From assembly GCA_013289665.1 (NCBI GenBank), contig JABCZN010000019.1:31781-95780 (forward strand): 64,000 bases of DNA, in the 5' to 3' direction. The stretch is from Acidobacteriota bacterium (GTDB lineage: Bacteria > Acidobacteriota > Terriglobia > Acidiferrales > UBA7541). Position 1 is the stretch's first letter, and each line of letters begins with the position of its first letter. This document shows, one piece after another, positions 39,633 to 49,009 of this stretch. Below the pieces are notes generated by a model, which searched no databases, was not told where the DNA came from, and saw only the letters and a program-made list of their open reading frames with translations. A program made the position numbers and the translations under genes.

Positions 39633-40913
39633 TCACTTGGCGCTTGCCGCGGCAACCGTTTTGACGCTGGCATTCTGCGCCAACCAGTCGATGGTCTTGT
39701 CACTCCGCAGCTTTGCTTTCATCCTATCGAGCGCCCCCTGCTTTGTCAAACGCGCGCGAAACGCTTCTGTCGATTCACCGGAGTGGCCGGCCATATGTCC
39801 GATCTCATGGTCCAGTTCCTCGTCGGTCACCTCGATTTTTTCCTCGGTGGCGATGCGGTCAATCACCAGTTCGGCCTTCACGTCATCCTTGGCGCGTTCT
39901 TCCTGGCGGTGGCGAAGGCTCGCCCAATCAACATTGACTTGCCGGGGATCCACGCCTTGCTGGGCGAGAGAACGTACCACCCGCTCGAGCCGCACGTCCA
40001 TTTGATGCTCGACCAGCGTTTCCGGTACGGGGAAGTCGTGCAGCTTCACAAGTTCGCCGATCACTTTTTCACGCTGCAGATCTTTCTGACGATGATCGCG
40101 CTCGTGCTCGAGGCTCTCGCGGATCTTGGTCTTTAGTTCATCGAGTGAAGTGGCTTCGCTCACGTCTTTGGCAAATTCGTCGTTCAATTCGGGAAGCTGT
40201 TTGGTCTTGATGCCCAGCACGTCCACTGAATAGTGGAGGAGCTTGCCGGCCAGTTTGGGGTCCGGATAGTCAGCGGGATAATTGACGTCGAAATCCTTGT
40301 GATCGCCGATATTGGCGCCACGCAGGTTTTCGTTGAACGGCTCCATGGTCTCTTCGGCGCCAACGTGGCACAGCACGCTTTCAGCCCGCAGCGGCTCGCC
40401 GCCGTCTTCGGGCTTGCCATTGAGCTTGACCTGCACAAAATCGTCGTTCTGGACGGCGCGGCCCTCGACCGGGGTGAACGCAGCGGCGCGCTGCTGCATC
40501 TCGGTAAGCGCTTTCGTCACATCCTCATCGGTGAGGCCCATTTCCGGCATTTCAATTTCGAGTCTCTTGTAGTTGGCGAGAGTAAATTCCGGCAGCACAT
40601 CGAAGGAAGCGCGGAACTTCACCGGTTCCCCTTCCTTGAATTCCAGCTTATCCACCTGGGGCTGTGAGACGGGAGAGAGTTTCTGCTCCGCCACCGCCTT
40701 CTCTACGGTCTCCGGCACCAGGTTTTGCAGCACTTCGCTCTTGATGTCTTCCGCAAAGCGACGCTTGATCAGCGAAATCGGAGCCTTCCCCGGGCGGAAT
40801 CCCGGCACGCGCGCCATCTTGGCAAACTCCTTGGCGACTTTTTCAGCGGCCTTCGATACCTCTTCGGCGGGAATTTCCAGTTCCAGTTCTCTACGGCAGC
40901 TAGCGTCCGCCAT
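39633..40913 (-). CDS. tig: Trigger factor (ribosome-associated chaperone and prolyl isomerase)
   Basis: 426 residues. ATG at 40913 with GGGAGAAG about six bases upstream. Ribosome-binding signature VPGFRPGKAPISLIKRRF in the N-terminal domain; central FKBP-like isomerase domain (about 150-240, NDDFVQVKLNG, PFNENLRGANIGDHKDFDV); helical C-terminal chaperone domain. Binds nascent chains at the ribosome exit. First gene of the tig-clpP-clpX-lon cluster, driven by the promoter at 41088-41116. Confidence 0.97.
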   Translation of the reverse strand: MADASCRRELELEIPAEEVSKAAEKVAKEFAKMARVPGFRPGKAPISLIKRRFAEDIKSEVLQNLVPETVEKAVAEQKLSPVSQPQVDKLEFKEGEPVKFRASFDVLPEFTLANYKRLEIEMPEMGLTDEDVTKALTEMQQRAAAFTPVEGRAVQNDDFVQVKLNGKPEDGGEPLRAESVLCHVGAEETMEPFNENLRGANIGDHKDFDVNYPADYPDPKLAGKLLHYSVDVLGIKTKQLPELNDEFAKDVSEATSLDELKTKIRESLEHERDHRQKDLQREKVIGELVKLHDFPVPETLVEHQMDVRLERVVRSLAQQGVDPRQVNVDWASLRHRQEERAKDDVKAELVIDRIATEEKIEVTDEELDHEIGHMAGHSGESTEAFRARLTKQGALDRMKAKLRSDKTIDWLAQNASVKTVAAASAK

Positions 40914-41087
40914 TCGTCTTCTCCCTCAAAGGAAATCAAAAGTTGAAATTGCCGGTCCGGCAGGCGGATGGTGCGGGGCCAAAAACACGCATCCGGGTTC
41001 CTTCACTCCATCCCGCGCATGCTGCGGAATTATTATGGATTACAGTGCGGAACCCAGCGGAAATCCTGCAAGCGACATCGAACCCTT

Positions 41088-41116
41088 AGTATAAGTTAGC
41101 GCGCGGCCGGGGTCAA
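41088..41116 (-). promoter_or_regulatory. Sigma70-type promoter of the tig-clpP-clpX-lon cluster
   Basis: On the minus strand TTGACC (41116-41111) and TATACT (41093-41088) are separated by 17 bases. Transcription would start near 41081, giving an untranslated leader of about 170 bases before the tig ATG. The rest of the 40914-41359 spacer holds no gene I can support. Confidence 0.65.
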
Positions 41117-41359
41117 CGAATGACGATTCCGCCATTCCGCCTGAAAATGCGCCGGCGCGGACCTCCCGCGACCCCACCGATCCCTCGTGCGACCCGGCTT
41201 TTAGAAACGGCAGTGGGAGTTGGGCATACTCCGCAACGAAACCGGCGCCGCGGTGTTCTATAGGGTGGTAGAGTAAGAAAACAGAAACTCAATTCGCGCC
41301 TCGCTCATCTAATAGAAATAGAGCGCAATCGAGCACCAGGCGCGCGGAGGTTGACGGGC

Positions 41360-42514
41360 ATGAACATATTCAAACGTGTGGCCAGCGTTGCACGGATCTC
41401 GCGGAGCAGAGGGGCCGCTGCTCTCCTCTCGGGGTTCACGCTGTTGTTCGCGGTTGGACCGATGGATACTCGCGCGGCTCAGGATCAGCCCGCCACGTCG
41501 CAGACACCGGAGGGCCCGGCGTACCAGACGCAATCTCCCGAACAGTTGCAGCAACTGGTGGCGCCAATCGCGCTCTATCCGGATTCTCTGGTGGCGCAGA
41601 TTCTGACGGCATCCACCTTTCCCGAGCAAGTGGTCGAGGCAGACCGCTGGGCGCAAAACCACCCGGATCTGAAGGGCGACGCGCTGGCGCAGGCTGTAGA
41701 CAAGGAGCCATGGGACCCGAGCGTCAAGGCCCTCGCCGCCTTTCCCTCCGTATTGGGGAATATGGACAAAAACCTTTCCTGGACTTCCTCGCTGGGCGAC
41801 GCCTATTACAACCAGCAGCAGGATGTGACGGACGCCGTTCAGGTCATGCGCCAGAAGGCGGAGCAGGCGGGCAACCTGAGTTCCACACAGCAACAAACCG
41901 TGACGAAGCAGGGCCCCAACATCATTATTGAGCCCGCGGCCCCTGACGTAGTCTACGTACCCGCCTACGATCCCTGGCTCGTCTACGGTCCGGGAATCGT
42001 AGCTTGGCCCGGTTGGTATCCCTATCCCGGAATCTGGTACGGAGGACCGCACCTGTTCTTCGGCGTCGGCTTCGGCATCGGCTTCTTCGGCGGCTACGGG
42101 TGGGGCTGGGGCCACTGGGGTTACGACTGGCACAACCACTACGCCATTCACGATCACGAGCGGTACTATTCGCACAGCACAACCTTCTATAACCGCAATG
42201 TCTATTACCGCGGCGGACGCGGTGGCGCCGGCGCGCCCGGCCGGGAAGGCTTCCGCCCGCAGGACAGAAGTTTCGCGGCCCACGGCAATGTCTACAACCG
42301 CCCGGGCGGTTCGCCCCGGCCGTTTGAAGGAAACACGCATGCGGCTCGCGGCTATGCCGAACCGCATGGCCAGAGCAACGTGCGATCGGGCGCGTTCAGC
42401 GGCTATGACCATGGTGGTGAATCCCGCAGCTACTCAGCCCGGGGAAGCGCCAGCGTTGGCGGCGGTTCTCACGGCGGCGGCGGCGGAGGCTCGCATGGCG
42501 GCGGCCACCACTAG
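41360..42514 (+). CDS. DUF3300-family exported protein, His/Gly-rich C-terminus
   Basis: 384 residues. ATG at 41360 with GGAGG nine bases upstream. Signal peptide (ALLSGFTLLFAVGPM, cleavage near TRAA). The DUF3300 region (about 50-210) shows LQQLVAPIALYPDSLVAQIL, EADRWAQNHPDLKGDALAQA and PDVVYVPAYDPWLVYGPG. A Trp/Tyr/Gly-rich hydrophobic patch (FGVGFGIGFFGGYGWGWGHW) and a Gly/His-rich tail (GGSHGGGHH) follow. Function of the family is unknown; the hydrophobic patch suggests envelope association. The DUF2950 gene begins 58 bases downstream, a pairing I have seen for these families, so a common role is likely. Confidence 0.85.
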   Translation: MNIFKRVASVARISRSRGAAALLSGFTLLFAVGPMDTRAAQDQPATSQTPEGPAYQTQSPEQLQQLVAPIALYPDSLVAQILTASTFPEQVVEADRWAQNHPDLKGDALAQAVDKEPWDPSVKALAAFPSVLGNMDKNLSWTSSLGDAYYNQQQDVTDAVQVMRQKAEQAGNLSSTQQQTVTKQGPNIIIEPAAPDVVYVPAYDPWLVYGPGIVAWPGWYPYPGIWYGGPHLFFGVGFGIGFFGGYGWGWGHWGYDWHNHYAIHDHERYYSHSTTFYNRNVYYRGGRGGAGAPGREGFRPQDRSFAAHGNVYNRPGGSPRPFEGNTHAARGYAEPHGQSNVRSGAFSGYDHGGESRSYSARGSASVGGGSHGGGGGGSHGGGHH

Positions 42515-42572
42515 GCTGGGAATTGCGCAGTTCCGCAGGGAACAAGAAGATCGGTAAGAGGAGGGAAGTGCT

Positions 42573-43553
42573 ATGCGGATCGGGAATATGAACTTTGGCG
42601 CTGCTGGTGGCGGCAATCTGGAGAAGCTGGCCGTGATCGCCATTCTCCTAGCGGGCTCTTTTGCCCCGCCGTCCAAGGGGCAGCAAGCAGGGCAGAAGAC
42701 TTTTGCCTCGCCCGAGGAAGCGAGCAAGGCCCTGTTCGAGGCGGCGAAGAACAACGACGAAAAAGCCGTGCTTGATGTACTGGGTCCGGACGGGAAGGAA
42801 ATCATCTCGTCAGGCGATCCAGCCGAGGACGAGCAATCCCGCGCCAATTTCGTCGCGAGATATGAAGAGATGAAACGCCTGGTGAAAGAACCGGACGGCA
42901 GCGTCACTTTGTACATCGGCGCGCATAACTGGCCCTGCCCGATCCCGCTGGTACACAAAGGGAATGCCTGGTATTTCGACACCGCCACCGGGAGACAGGA
43001 AATATTGTTCCGCCGCGTCGGCCAGAACGAAATGTCAGCCATTCACGTGTGCCGCGAACTGGCGGCAGCACAGAAAGAATACTATTCAGAGCAGCATAAC
43101 GTGTACGCGGCGAGGATTCACAGCGCGGAAGGAAAGCACGACGGGCTGTACTGGAAAACGCCTGAAAACGAGCCGGCAAGCCCGATCGGCCCCCTGGTGG
43201 CCCAAGCCGTGTTTGACGAGGAAACCAAGAGCCGGGGCGCCCAGCCTGTCCCGTTCCGCGGCTATTATTTTCATATCCTGACTCGCCAGGGGAAGAACGC
43301 CGCGGGCGGCGCGAAGAGCTACCTCGTGGACGGCAAAATGACCGGCTTCGCGTTCGTTGCGTTTCCCGCGGTCTACCGCACTTCGGGCGTGAAAAGTTTC
43401 CTGGTCAGCGAAGACGGTGTGGTCTACGAGAAGGATCTCGGGAAAAAGACGGAACCCCTCGCCATCTCCATGCGCGAGTTCAATCCGGATTCCAGTTGGC
43501 AAAAAGCAATGGCGGAACAGCAAGCCGCCGCCGGCGAACAAGCGCCGCAATAA
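42573..43553 (+). CDS. DUF2950-family exported protein
   Basis: 326 residues with a signal sequence (LAVIAILLAGSFAPPSKGQ). AGGAGG lies about 7 bases before the ATG. Family features: FASPEEASKALFEAAKNND near the start, WPCPIPLVHKGNAWYFDTAT in the middle, and AARIHSAEGKHDGLYW, GYYFHILTRQGKNA and SFLVSEDGVVYEKDLG in the C-terminal half. Function unknown. Cotranscribed with the upstream DUF3300 gene by spacing. The tail is Gln/Ala-rich. Confidence 0.88.
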   Translation: MRIGNMNFGAAGGGNLEKLAVIAILLAGSFAPPSKGQQAGQKTFASPEEASKALFEAAKNNDEKAVLDVLGPDGKEIISSGDPAEDEQSRANFVARYEEMKRLVKEPDGSVTLYIGAHNWPCPIPLVHKGNAWYFDTATGRQEILFRRVGQNEMSAIHVCRELAAAQKEYYSEQHNVYAARIHSAEGKHDGLYWKTPENEPASPIGPLVAQAVFDEETKSRGAQPVPFRGYYFHILTRQGKNAAGGAKSYLVDGKMTGFAFVAFPAVYRTSGVKSFLVSEDGVVYEKDLGKKTEPLAISMREFNPDSSWQKAMAEQQAAAGEQAPQ

Positions 43554-43689
43554 CACAAACTCTGCAGCCGCTAGCAATCCGGCCGGCTGAGGCACACGTT
43601 TCGTCCACAAATGATTTGCAGGCATTCCGCCCAGTGATTCCCGGCCACGATCTCGAAGCCGGAACCAAGGAAGCGCGCTCAGAGCGACC

Positions 43690-44937
43690 CTACCTGAAAA
43701 GAGCCAGGTTGATTGCGTCGGCCATGGCCTGATAGCCAAGATCATTCGGATGGAGATGGTCTTCCGAACTGAAGCGTGGCAATAGTCGGCGGGGATGGTC
43801 CGGATCCCGGAGAACCGCGTCGAAATCGATCACGCCGTCAAACCAGCCGCTGGTCCGGATCCATTGATTAACCGCCTGCCGAGTCACTTCCTTCGATTCC
43901 GAGTAGTAGCCCGGCAAATCTACGCCTTCAAAAGGGCTAATCGTGGCGCCAATCAGCTTGACCCCGCGAGCGTGAGCGCGAGCGATCAGTTGCCGGTAGG
44001 CGTCGATCAAGTGCTCGGGAGTGCGAACATCGGTTGCCTCGGCAAGGTAGTCCGCTCCCAGCTTTGCGCCGGGGAATCCGATGTCATTGATTCCCTCGAG
44101 CAGCACAATGTGCGTGACGCCGGGTAGCGCCAGGGCGTCCCGGTCGAACCGAGCCAGGGCGCTGACCCCAAAGCTCGCGATGAAGCAATCGCTCAGCAGC
44201 CGGTTACCGGCGATACCCGCATTGACCACCGCCAGCTTCGAACCTTCGGGCGTCTTTCCCAGGCGACGGATGAGATCACTCGGCCAATTGTGGTCCGCAT
44301 CCACGGTAGACCCATCGCCATCGGTGACCGAGTCACCAAACGCTACGACCAGCCGCTGCGACGGCTGAGCAGGAACGAATACAGCACTAACGAGAATTGA
44401 GGACTCCGTTTCAGCTCCACCCGTTATCTTTTCCGCACGGGTATGGTCACCGTGTTCTGAGACGACGGCGCTCTTGAGCGCGAGCGCGTGCAGCGTCGGA
44501 CGAACGACCCGCGTTGGGAAATAGAGGCTTATGCTGATCTCGGCTCCGGAATTGACGGGGAAGTCCACCGAGTCGCTCAGGACCGGCGCCCCGGCGGGGA
44601 TTGCGACCGAACTGCGCCCCCCGAAAGTGACCGCCTGAATCGAGCCTGGCCTGACGCTCCTTGGATCGGTTGGCGCCCCAATCGTGGCCGAGCCAACGAG
44701 GAGGGGCACGGAGCCGTATTCGTTCGAAAGGCGAAGGCAGATCTGGTCTCCTCCGATCGAGACGCGCACGCGCTCTCGCACCGTCTGGTCTTCGACATTG
44801 AGCAGCGGTTTCTGTGAATCGGGGGCCGTTGGCTCCGGGCTGGCCGCCCAGGTGGCGATCCATTTACGCGGAGCCCCAGCCTGTTGGGGAATCAATAGGA
44901 GAGAGCAAACGAGCGCGCAGTTCCGTAATTCTTTCAT
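43690..44937 (-). CDS. Exported SGNH/GDSL-type esterase
   Basis: 415 residues with a short signal peptide (ALVCSLLLIPQQAGA). The N-terminal part (about 25-195) is a beta-rich domain, and the SGNH hydrolase fold runs from about 200: catalytic Ser in VVAFGDSVTDGDGS, Gly in NAGIAGNRLL, Asn in LLEGINDIGFPGA, and the Asp-His pair in SSEDHLHPNDLGY. Known: these enzymes cleave ester bonds in lipids, glycans or acylated sugars. Inferred: secreted or periplasmic esterase; substrate unknown. It converges with the DUF2950 gene. Confidence 0.9.
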   Translation of the reverse strand: MKELRNCALVCSLLLIPQQAGAPRKWIATWAASPEPTAPDSQKPLLNVEDQTVRERVRVSIGGDQICLRLSNEYGSVPLLVGSATIGAPTDPRSVRPGSIQAVTFGGRSSVAIPAGAPVLSDSVDFPVNSGAEISISLYFPTRVVRPTLHALALKSAVVSEHGDHTRAEKITGGAETESSILVSAVFVPAQPSQRLVVAFGDSVTDGDGSTVDADHNWPSDLIRRLGKTPEGSKLAVVNAGIAGNRLLSDCFIASFGVSALARFDRDALALPGVTHIVLLEGINDIGFPGAKLGADYLAEATDVRTPEHLIDAYRQLIARAHARGVKLIGATISPFEGVDLPGYYSESKEVTRQAVNQWIRTSGWFDGVIDFDAVLRDPDHPRRLLPRFSSEDHLHPNDLGYQAMADAINLALFR

Positions 44938-45316
44938 GTGATGTCGTTCTCCGGCCGCTGAATTCGACTCTTGTGGAGATGGAATCTGGCAGAATCCATG
45001 CGCTACTTCATCGCCGAATCATCTGTCGGACGAATGGTTACCTCGTCCATCCGAATTTACGGGGGTTGAGCGCACTGATTGCCGGTTTGTGGTTTGGCTT
45101 CACGGACCCATTCTCTCTGTGGATATCCCAGAGTGAGTTGCGTTTGGACACAACCGTCCGCCTTCTTGCCATAGACTATGGCCGCTTCAAATCGTTAGCA
45201 ACTGCCCGAAAGATGTGGCTCCTGGGTTACGGGGTTGTGGGAACCCGAAGTCGAAGCCGAGGGACTGGCTAGATTGGCTGTGTTTCTTCTGTCGCGTTGT
45301 GGTTCGTTCACTCGCC
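44938..45316. other. Spacer between the esterase and the MtrB-like gene
   Basis: About 380 bases. Open frames crossing it have no start signals or recognisable content. It must carry the esterase promoter and the 3' end of the porin-cytochrome transcript; I see no clear terminator. Confidence 0.4.
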
Positions 45317-47860
45317 TTAGAAGCGATACTCGAGCGTGGCCGTCACCGTGTGAGCATGATAGGAAGGCTGGTCCACTCCAAGGAAAAGATACCTTGCCGC
45401 GGAGGGATCGCCCACCACGAAGCCGGGATAGAACGGACTGGCCGCTCCGGGCACCGGTGTGGGCGAGGTGGCGCTGTTCAAAATCGGATTCGTGCAGCCA
45501 AGCACGGGCGCGCTCGGGGGTGGCGAACTCACGCAGCCCATGTACGGGGTCATTACCGTGGTCTGATAATCCCGGTTGTCCCACTGCTGATAGCGATACT
45601 CGAGTTTTGGCGTCAACCTGTCGGTCAGTTTGTATTTGAAAATCACACCGACTTCGTGGCTGCGATCGACCGTTTCAGGATAGGGCGTCGCGGCATTCGT
45701 CCCGACCAGCTGAAACGCGTTCGGGCCGGTGAGGATCGTCGGATCCCCGAGGAAATGCGAGTCCACATTGCCCTTGCCCGCGGAAAGTGAATAGTAAGTG
45801 GTGAAATAGATCTTTTTGCTCAAATAGAGATCCACGCCCACGGAATAAACATCCACGGGATCGCGGGTGGTGCTCTGCCAGTCGTTGTTGGGCGTGTCGC
45901 ACCCGGTGCAGGTCAGAATTGTTTGAATGCCCGAGGGTGGCGTGCGATAGCGGGTGATCATCCGCGTGTAATAGTGCTCGCGCGAATACTCGGCATAGAA
46001 GGTCACGTGGGTGGAGATGGCGTAATCCGCGTCGAAGCCGTAGTTGTAGGAAATGTCCTTCAGCAGGCCGTAGAGAAAGTAAGGATTGGTTGTGGCCGCC
46101 GCCCCGGTAAGAAAATTCAGAGGCGTCGGGCTGTTGACGCCGCCAGCGCGGTTGTAGTTGTTCTCTAGCGTGCCGCCAAAAGCGGAAACCGTGAGTTTGT
46201 CGGAAGGACTGTATTGCACTAGAAAGTCGCCGCGGTTGAGCGTGCGCGCGGCTTCGTCGAAGCGGCGATGGCAACGCTGGTCGCCGGTGAAGGATACGTT
46301 GGTGGTGTCCGTGCAGCCGACGTTTGCGCCGGTGGTGGGATCGGAGGCTTGATCGTCCTGGTAAGAGTCCGGAGTGCGGTTTGAATGCCGGTAGGACAGG
46401 CGCACCAGAAGATCGCGGATCGGAACCCAGTCGCCCGAAATGAAAAAGGTGTTGTCGAGGGAATGCGAGACGTCGCGGTCGGTGCGATCCATCCAGAGCG
46501 CGTCATAGCCTGCTTTTATGGAGCTTTTTTTCGCGAAGTACCACACGCCGCTGACTTCCAGGTCTTTCCGATTAAAGCCGAAGGGCGTGTTGTCCGCGGC
46601 ACTGGGAGCGGCCGCATCTCCCTGGACGGGCGTAAAGGTATGCACGGGCGTGTTGTCGTTGTAATCGTACTGCCGGTAATTGGCCTTGAACGAAATATTC
46701 TTCCAGCTGGCGGTAGAGACCGTGTAATTCATCGCCAAGGTCTGCGCGTCGCCGCCGAGATTGGCCGCAGGCAGTACGGCGAGCGAAGTGCACGCCTGCG
46801 CGCCGGTGCCGCAAGTATTGATGGCCGTGTTGCTGGTGTAGGGAAGGAACGCTTCAGATTGCCGCAGCCATCCCGGATTGATGCTGGCGGTTACGTGGAG
46901 GTATTTGCCGAGATCGGCCCCGGCGGCGAAATTCAGGTAATTCGCGTGATTGTCCGGATACAGGCTCGCGCGACCCGTGAGCGGGTTGGTGATGGTCTCG
47001 TTGGTCAAGCGGAACGGATTGTCCCACGACATCTGGGAAGTATTGTTTTCAAAGAATGAGCCCAAATAGGCGCCTTGCACGACGAAGCTCTGCCTGCCGT
47101 ATTCGACGCCAGCCCTCACCAGATTATTGAAGTAGTTGATCAGCTCCGGAAGCTCGACTCCGTAACCAGAAGTGGCGCTGGCGCTGGGGCTCGAGTTCAT
47201 GATCAATCCGATCGGTCGCGTGCCTTTCTGGCTTTCCCGGAAGAACAGGCCGTTCACATTCCAGTGCGGGGTGAGGTTGTAGCCGACCGAAGCCGTGCCG
47301 CCCTTCCGGTCGATTTGCGGGGTGATGAAACCCGATTGCGGCACCACCTGCGTGTTGATGATCGCCTGCAGGCTGGTGCCCGCGGGAACCGCGGCCTGCA
47401 ATTGCTGGCGGATGAGGGCTGGATAACTCCAGTTGCCTGGCGTGGTTTGCGTGAACAGCGTGCGCGTGGTGTTGCTGTAGATATGCGGGATTTCGTCGTA
47501 GCGGAATTGCACCTTGAACTTTCCGTAGTTCCCGAAGGTCGCCAAATAACTCTGGTCGCGGTAGAGCGTACTCTGCGACTTCAGGGAGAAATAGTCCTTG
47601 GAATGCAGTACGTTGTCGAATTTCAGATCGAAGCGCCGCACATAAAAGCCGTCGCGCACATCCTGATACTCGTTGAATTGTGAGGTTTTGAGCGACGGCT
47701 GGAACGGCAGGTCGGGCCGCCCATAGACGTCGCCCGTGGCCAGGCGCACGCCAAATTCAACGCTGCCATGCTCGGTATCCTTGTCTTGGCTGAACACTCC
47801 TGCGGGGAAAAGCAACAGCGCCAGAATCACCACAAGCGCAGATTCACTCGATTTTCTCAT
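45317..47860 (-). CDS. MtrB/PioB-family outer-membrane beta-barrel porin, decaheme-associated
   Basis: 847 residues. ATG at 47860 starts a signal peptide (ALVVILALLLFPAGVFSQ); the frame continues upstream into the cytochrome gene without features. The body is rich in Tyr/Thr/Asn with alternating beta strands (GKFKVQFRYDEIPHIYSN, KLTVSAFGGTLENNYNRAGG, HVTFYAEYSREHYYTRM), and it ends in a barrel-type C-terminal Phe (ATLEYRF). Known: MtrB-type barrels form a sheath around an MtrA-type decaheme wire, moving electrons across the outer membrane. The gene starts 19 bases after the decaheme gene. Inferred: part of an extracellular electron-transfer conduit. No MtrC-type surface cytochrome is seen in the window. 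Confidence 0.85.
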   Translation of the reverse strand: MRKSSESALVVILALLLFPAGVFSQDKDTEHGSVEFGVRLATGDVYGRPDLPFQPSLKTSQFNEYQDVRDGFYVRRFDLKFDNVLHSKDYFSLKSQSTLYRDQSYLATFGNYGKFKVQFRYDEIPHIYSNTTRTLFTQTTPGNWSYPALIRQQLQAAVPAGTSLQAIINTQVVPQSGFITPQIDRKGGTASVGYNLTPHWNVNGLFFRESQKGTRPIGLIMNSSPSASATSGYGVELPELINYFNNLVRAGVEYGRQSFVVQGAYLGSFFENNTSQMSWDNPFRLTNETITNPLTGRASLYPDNHANYLNFAAGADLGKYLHVTASINPGWLRQSEAFLPYTSNTAINTCGTGAQACTSLAVLPAANLGGDAQTLAMNYTVSTASWKNISFKANYRQYDYNDNTPVHTFTPVQGDAAAPSAADNTPFGFNRKDLEVSGVWYFAKKSSIKAGYDALWMDRTDRDVSHSLDNTFFISGDWVPIRDLLVRLSYRHSNRTPDSYQDDQASDPTTGANVGCTDTTNVSFTGDQRCHRRFDEAARTLNRGDFLVQYSPSDKLTVSAFGGTLENNYNRAGGVNSPTPLNFLTGAAATTNPYFLYGLLKDISYNYGFDADYAISTHVTFYAEYSREHYYTRMITRYRTPPSGIQTILTCTGCDTPNNDWQSTTRDPVDVYSVGVDLYLSKKIYFTTYYSLSAGKGNVDSHFLGDPTILTGPNAFQLVGTNAATPYPETVDRSHEVGVIFKYKLTDRLTPKLEYRYQQWDNRDYQTTVMTPYMGCVSSPPPSAPVLGCTNPILNSATSPTPVPGAASPFYPGFVVGDPSAARYLFLGVDQPSYHAHTVTATLEYRF

Positions 47861-47879
47861 GTTCGCCAGCTCTCTCTTC

Positions 47880-48950
47880 CTATCGCAGGAATGCCGAACC
47901 CGACGGATGGTTCGAGCCGTGGATGTGGGAATGGCAGTTGGTGCAGCCACGGTTGAAGTTCTTGATGGAACTGAGCGGCTGCGCCTGGGTCGGATGGCGG
48001 CTGCTGTCGTGGCAGTCGTCGCACACCCGCGGCATGCGCACCTTTAGTAGTTGCGGATTGTTGCTGCCGTGCGGTTCGTGGCAGTTGGCGCAGTTTTCCA
48101 GCACCGGCGGGTGCTCCCACAAAAACGGACCGCGGCGCTCCGTGTGGCAGCTCAGGCAATTCTCGTTGGTGCTGCTCTGGACGAGTTGCGCGGGGTTCGG
48201 CGTGCCGTGCGGATTGTGGCAGCTCGTGCAGGTCACTTTGCCTTCGCGGTACGGCATGTGCGAAGAGCGCTGCAATTGCGCGCGCCGCATCTGGTGGCAC
48301 CCGAGGCAGAGTTCCGGCTGCTTCAGCTTCACGCCCTGATTGTCTGAAAGCGGCGCGCTGTAGCGGGCGTCGGAAGACGCCGAAAGATGCACGCCCTGCT
48401 TCACCTGGTGACAGTCCACGCAGGCGATGCCCCGCGATTCGTGCGGGCTGCCTTTCCAGAACAGATGCGTGCCGCGCGCGTGACAGTCCATGCAAACGGA
48501 GTTCTGCTCGGCAACGGAGTTTTTCGAATCCTTGCCGAAACGAATCGGGATGGTCTCCTTTCCCCCACCCGCTTCCACGTGGGCCCGGCCGGGCCCGTGG
48601 CACGCTTCGCACCCGCGAGCTTCTTCCGGGGTGTGGGGGTTCGCCAGCATCACTTTGCCCATCACCGTGTTCTTGAACCGGCGGTTCTGGTCGTCATGGC
48701 AGGTGATGCACGTTTCGCTGCCGACATAGTCGCCGTCGGGTCCCGTCGGCGGAGGCGTCCTGGCCTTTTCCTGCGCCGTTACGGCCTGCGGGACCGCGGT
48801 TTTCGATTGCGATGGATTTTCTCCCTGGGCGGGGGGCGCAGGATCCTGAGCCGGCTGCTCCTGAGCAAGGGCATTCACAGTCACGAAGGAAAACAAAATC
48901 ACCCTGATGAAAGGGAGGAAGACTTGGCGAGGAGGTGTAGTTCCTCTCAT
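47880..48950 (-). CDS. Decaheme c-type cytochrome (MtrA/DmsE-like)
   Basis: 356 residues with ten CxxCH haem motifs counted: CITCH, CEACH, CMDCH, CVDCH, CLGCH, CTSCH, CLSCH, CANCH, CDDCH, CTNCH. Signal peptide at the N-terminus (VFLPFIRVILFSFVTVNALAQ), then a Pro/Gln/Ala-rich linker, then the haem region from about residue 75. ATG at 48950 with GGAG six bases upstream. Known: decaheme MtrA/DmsE cytochromes sit in the periplasm and inside an outer-membrane barrel. The barrel gene follows on the same strand, so the two form an operon. Electron donor and acceptor are unknown. Confidence 0.93.
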   Translation of the reverse strand: MRGTTPPRQVFLPFIRVILFSFVTVNALAQEQPAQDPAPPAQGENPSQSKTAVPQAVTAQEKARTPPPTGPDGDYVGSETCITCHDDQNRRFKNTVMGKVMLANPHTPEEARGCEACHGPGRAHVEAGGGKETIPIRFGKDSKNSVAEQNSVCMDCHARGTHLFWKGSPHESRGIACVDCHQVKQGVHLSASSDARYSAPLSDNQGVKLKQPELCLGCHQMRRAQLQRSSHMPYREGKVTCTSCHNPHGTPNPAQLVQSSTNENCLSCHTERRGPFLWEHPPVLENCANCHEPHGSNNPQLLKVRMPRVCDDCHDSSRHPTQAQPLSSIKNFNRGCTNCHSHIHGSNHPSGSAFLR

Positions 48951-48973
48951 CGACTCTCCATTACCGAACGATT

Positions 48974-49009
48974 TTTACAGGGCGGAACTGCAGGCTTTAC
49001 AGGGCGGAA
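48974..49009. promoter_or_regulatory. Two 14-bp direct repeats upstream of the decaheme gene
   Basis: TTTACAGGGCGGAA occurs at 48974-48987 and again at 48996-49009, a 22-base period that places both on the same side of the helix. They begin 24 bases upstream of the decaheme start codon. A possible dimeric regulator site or leader element; an RNA role is also possible. No regulator gene is adjacent. Confidence 0.45.
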
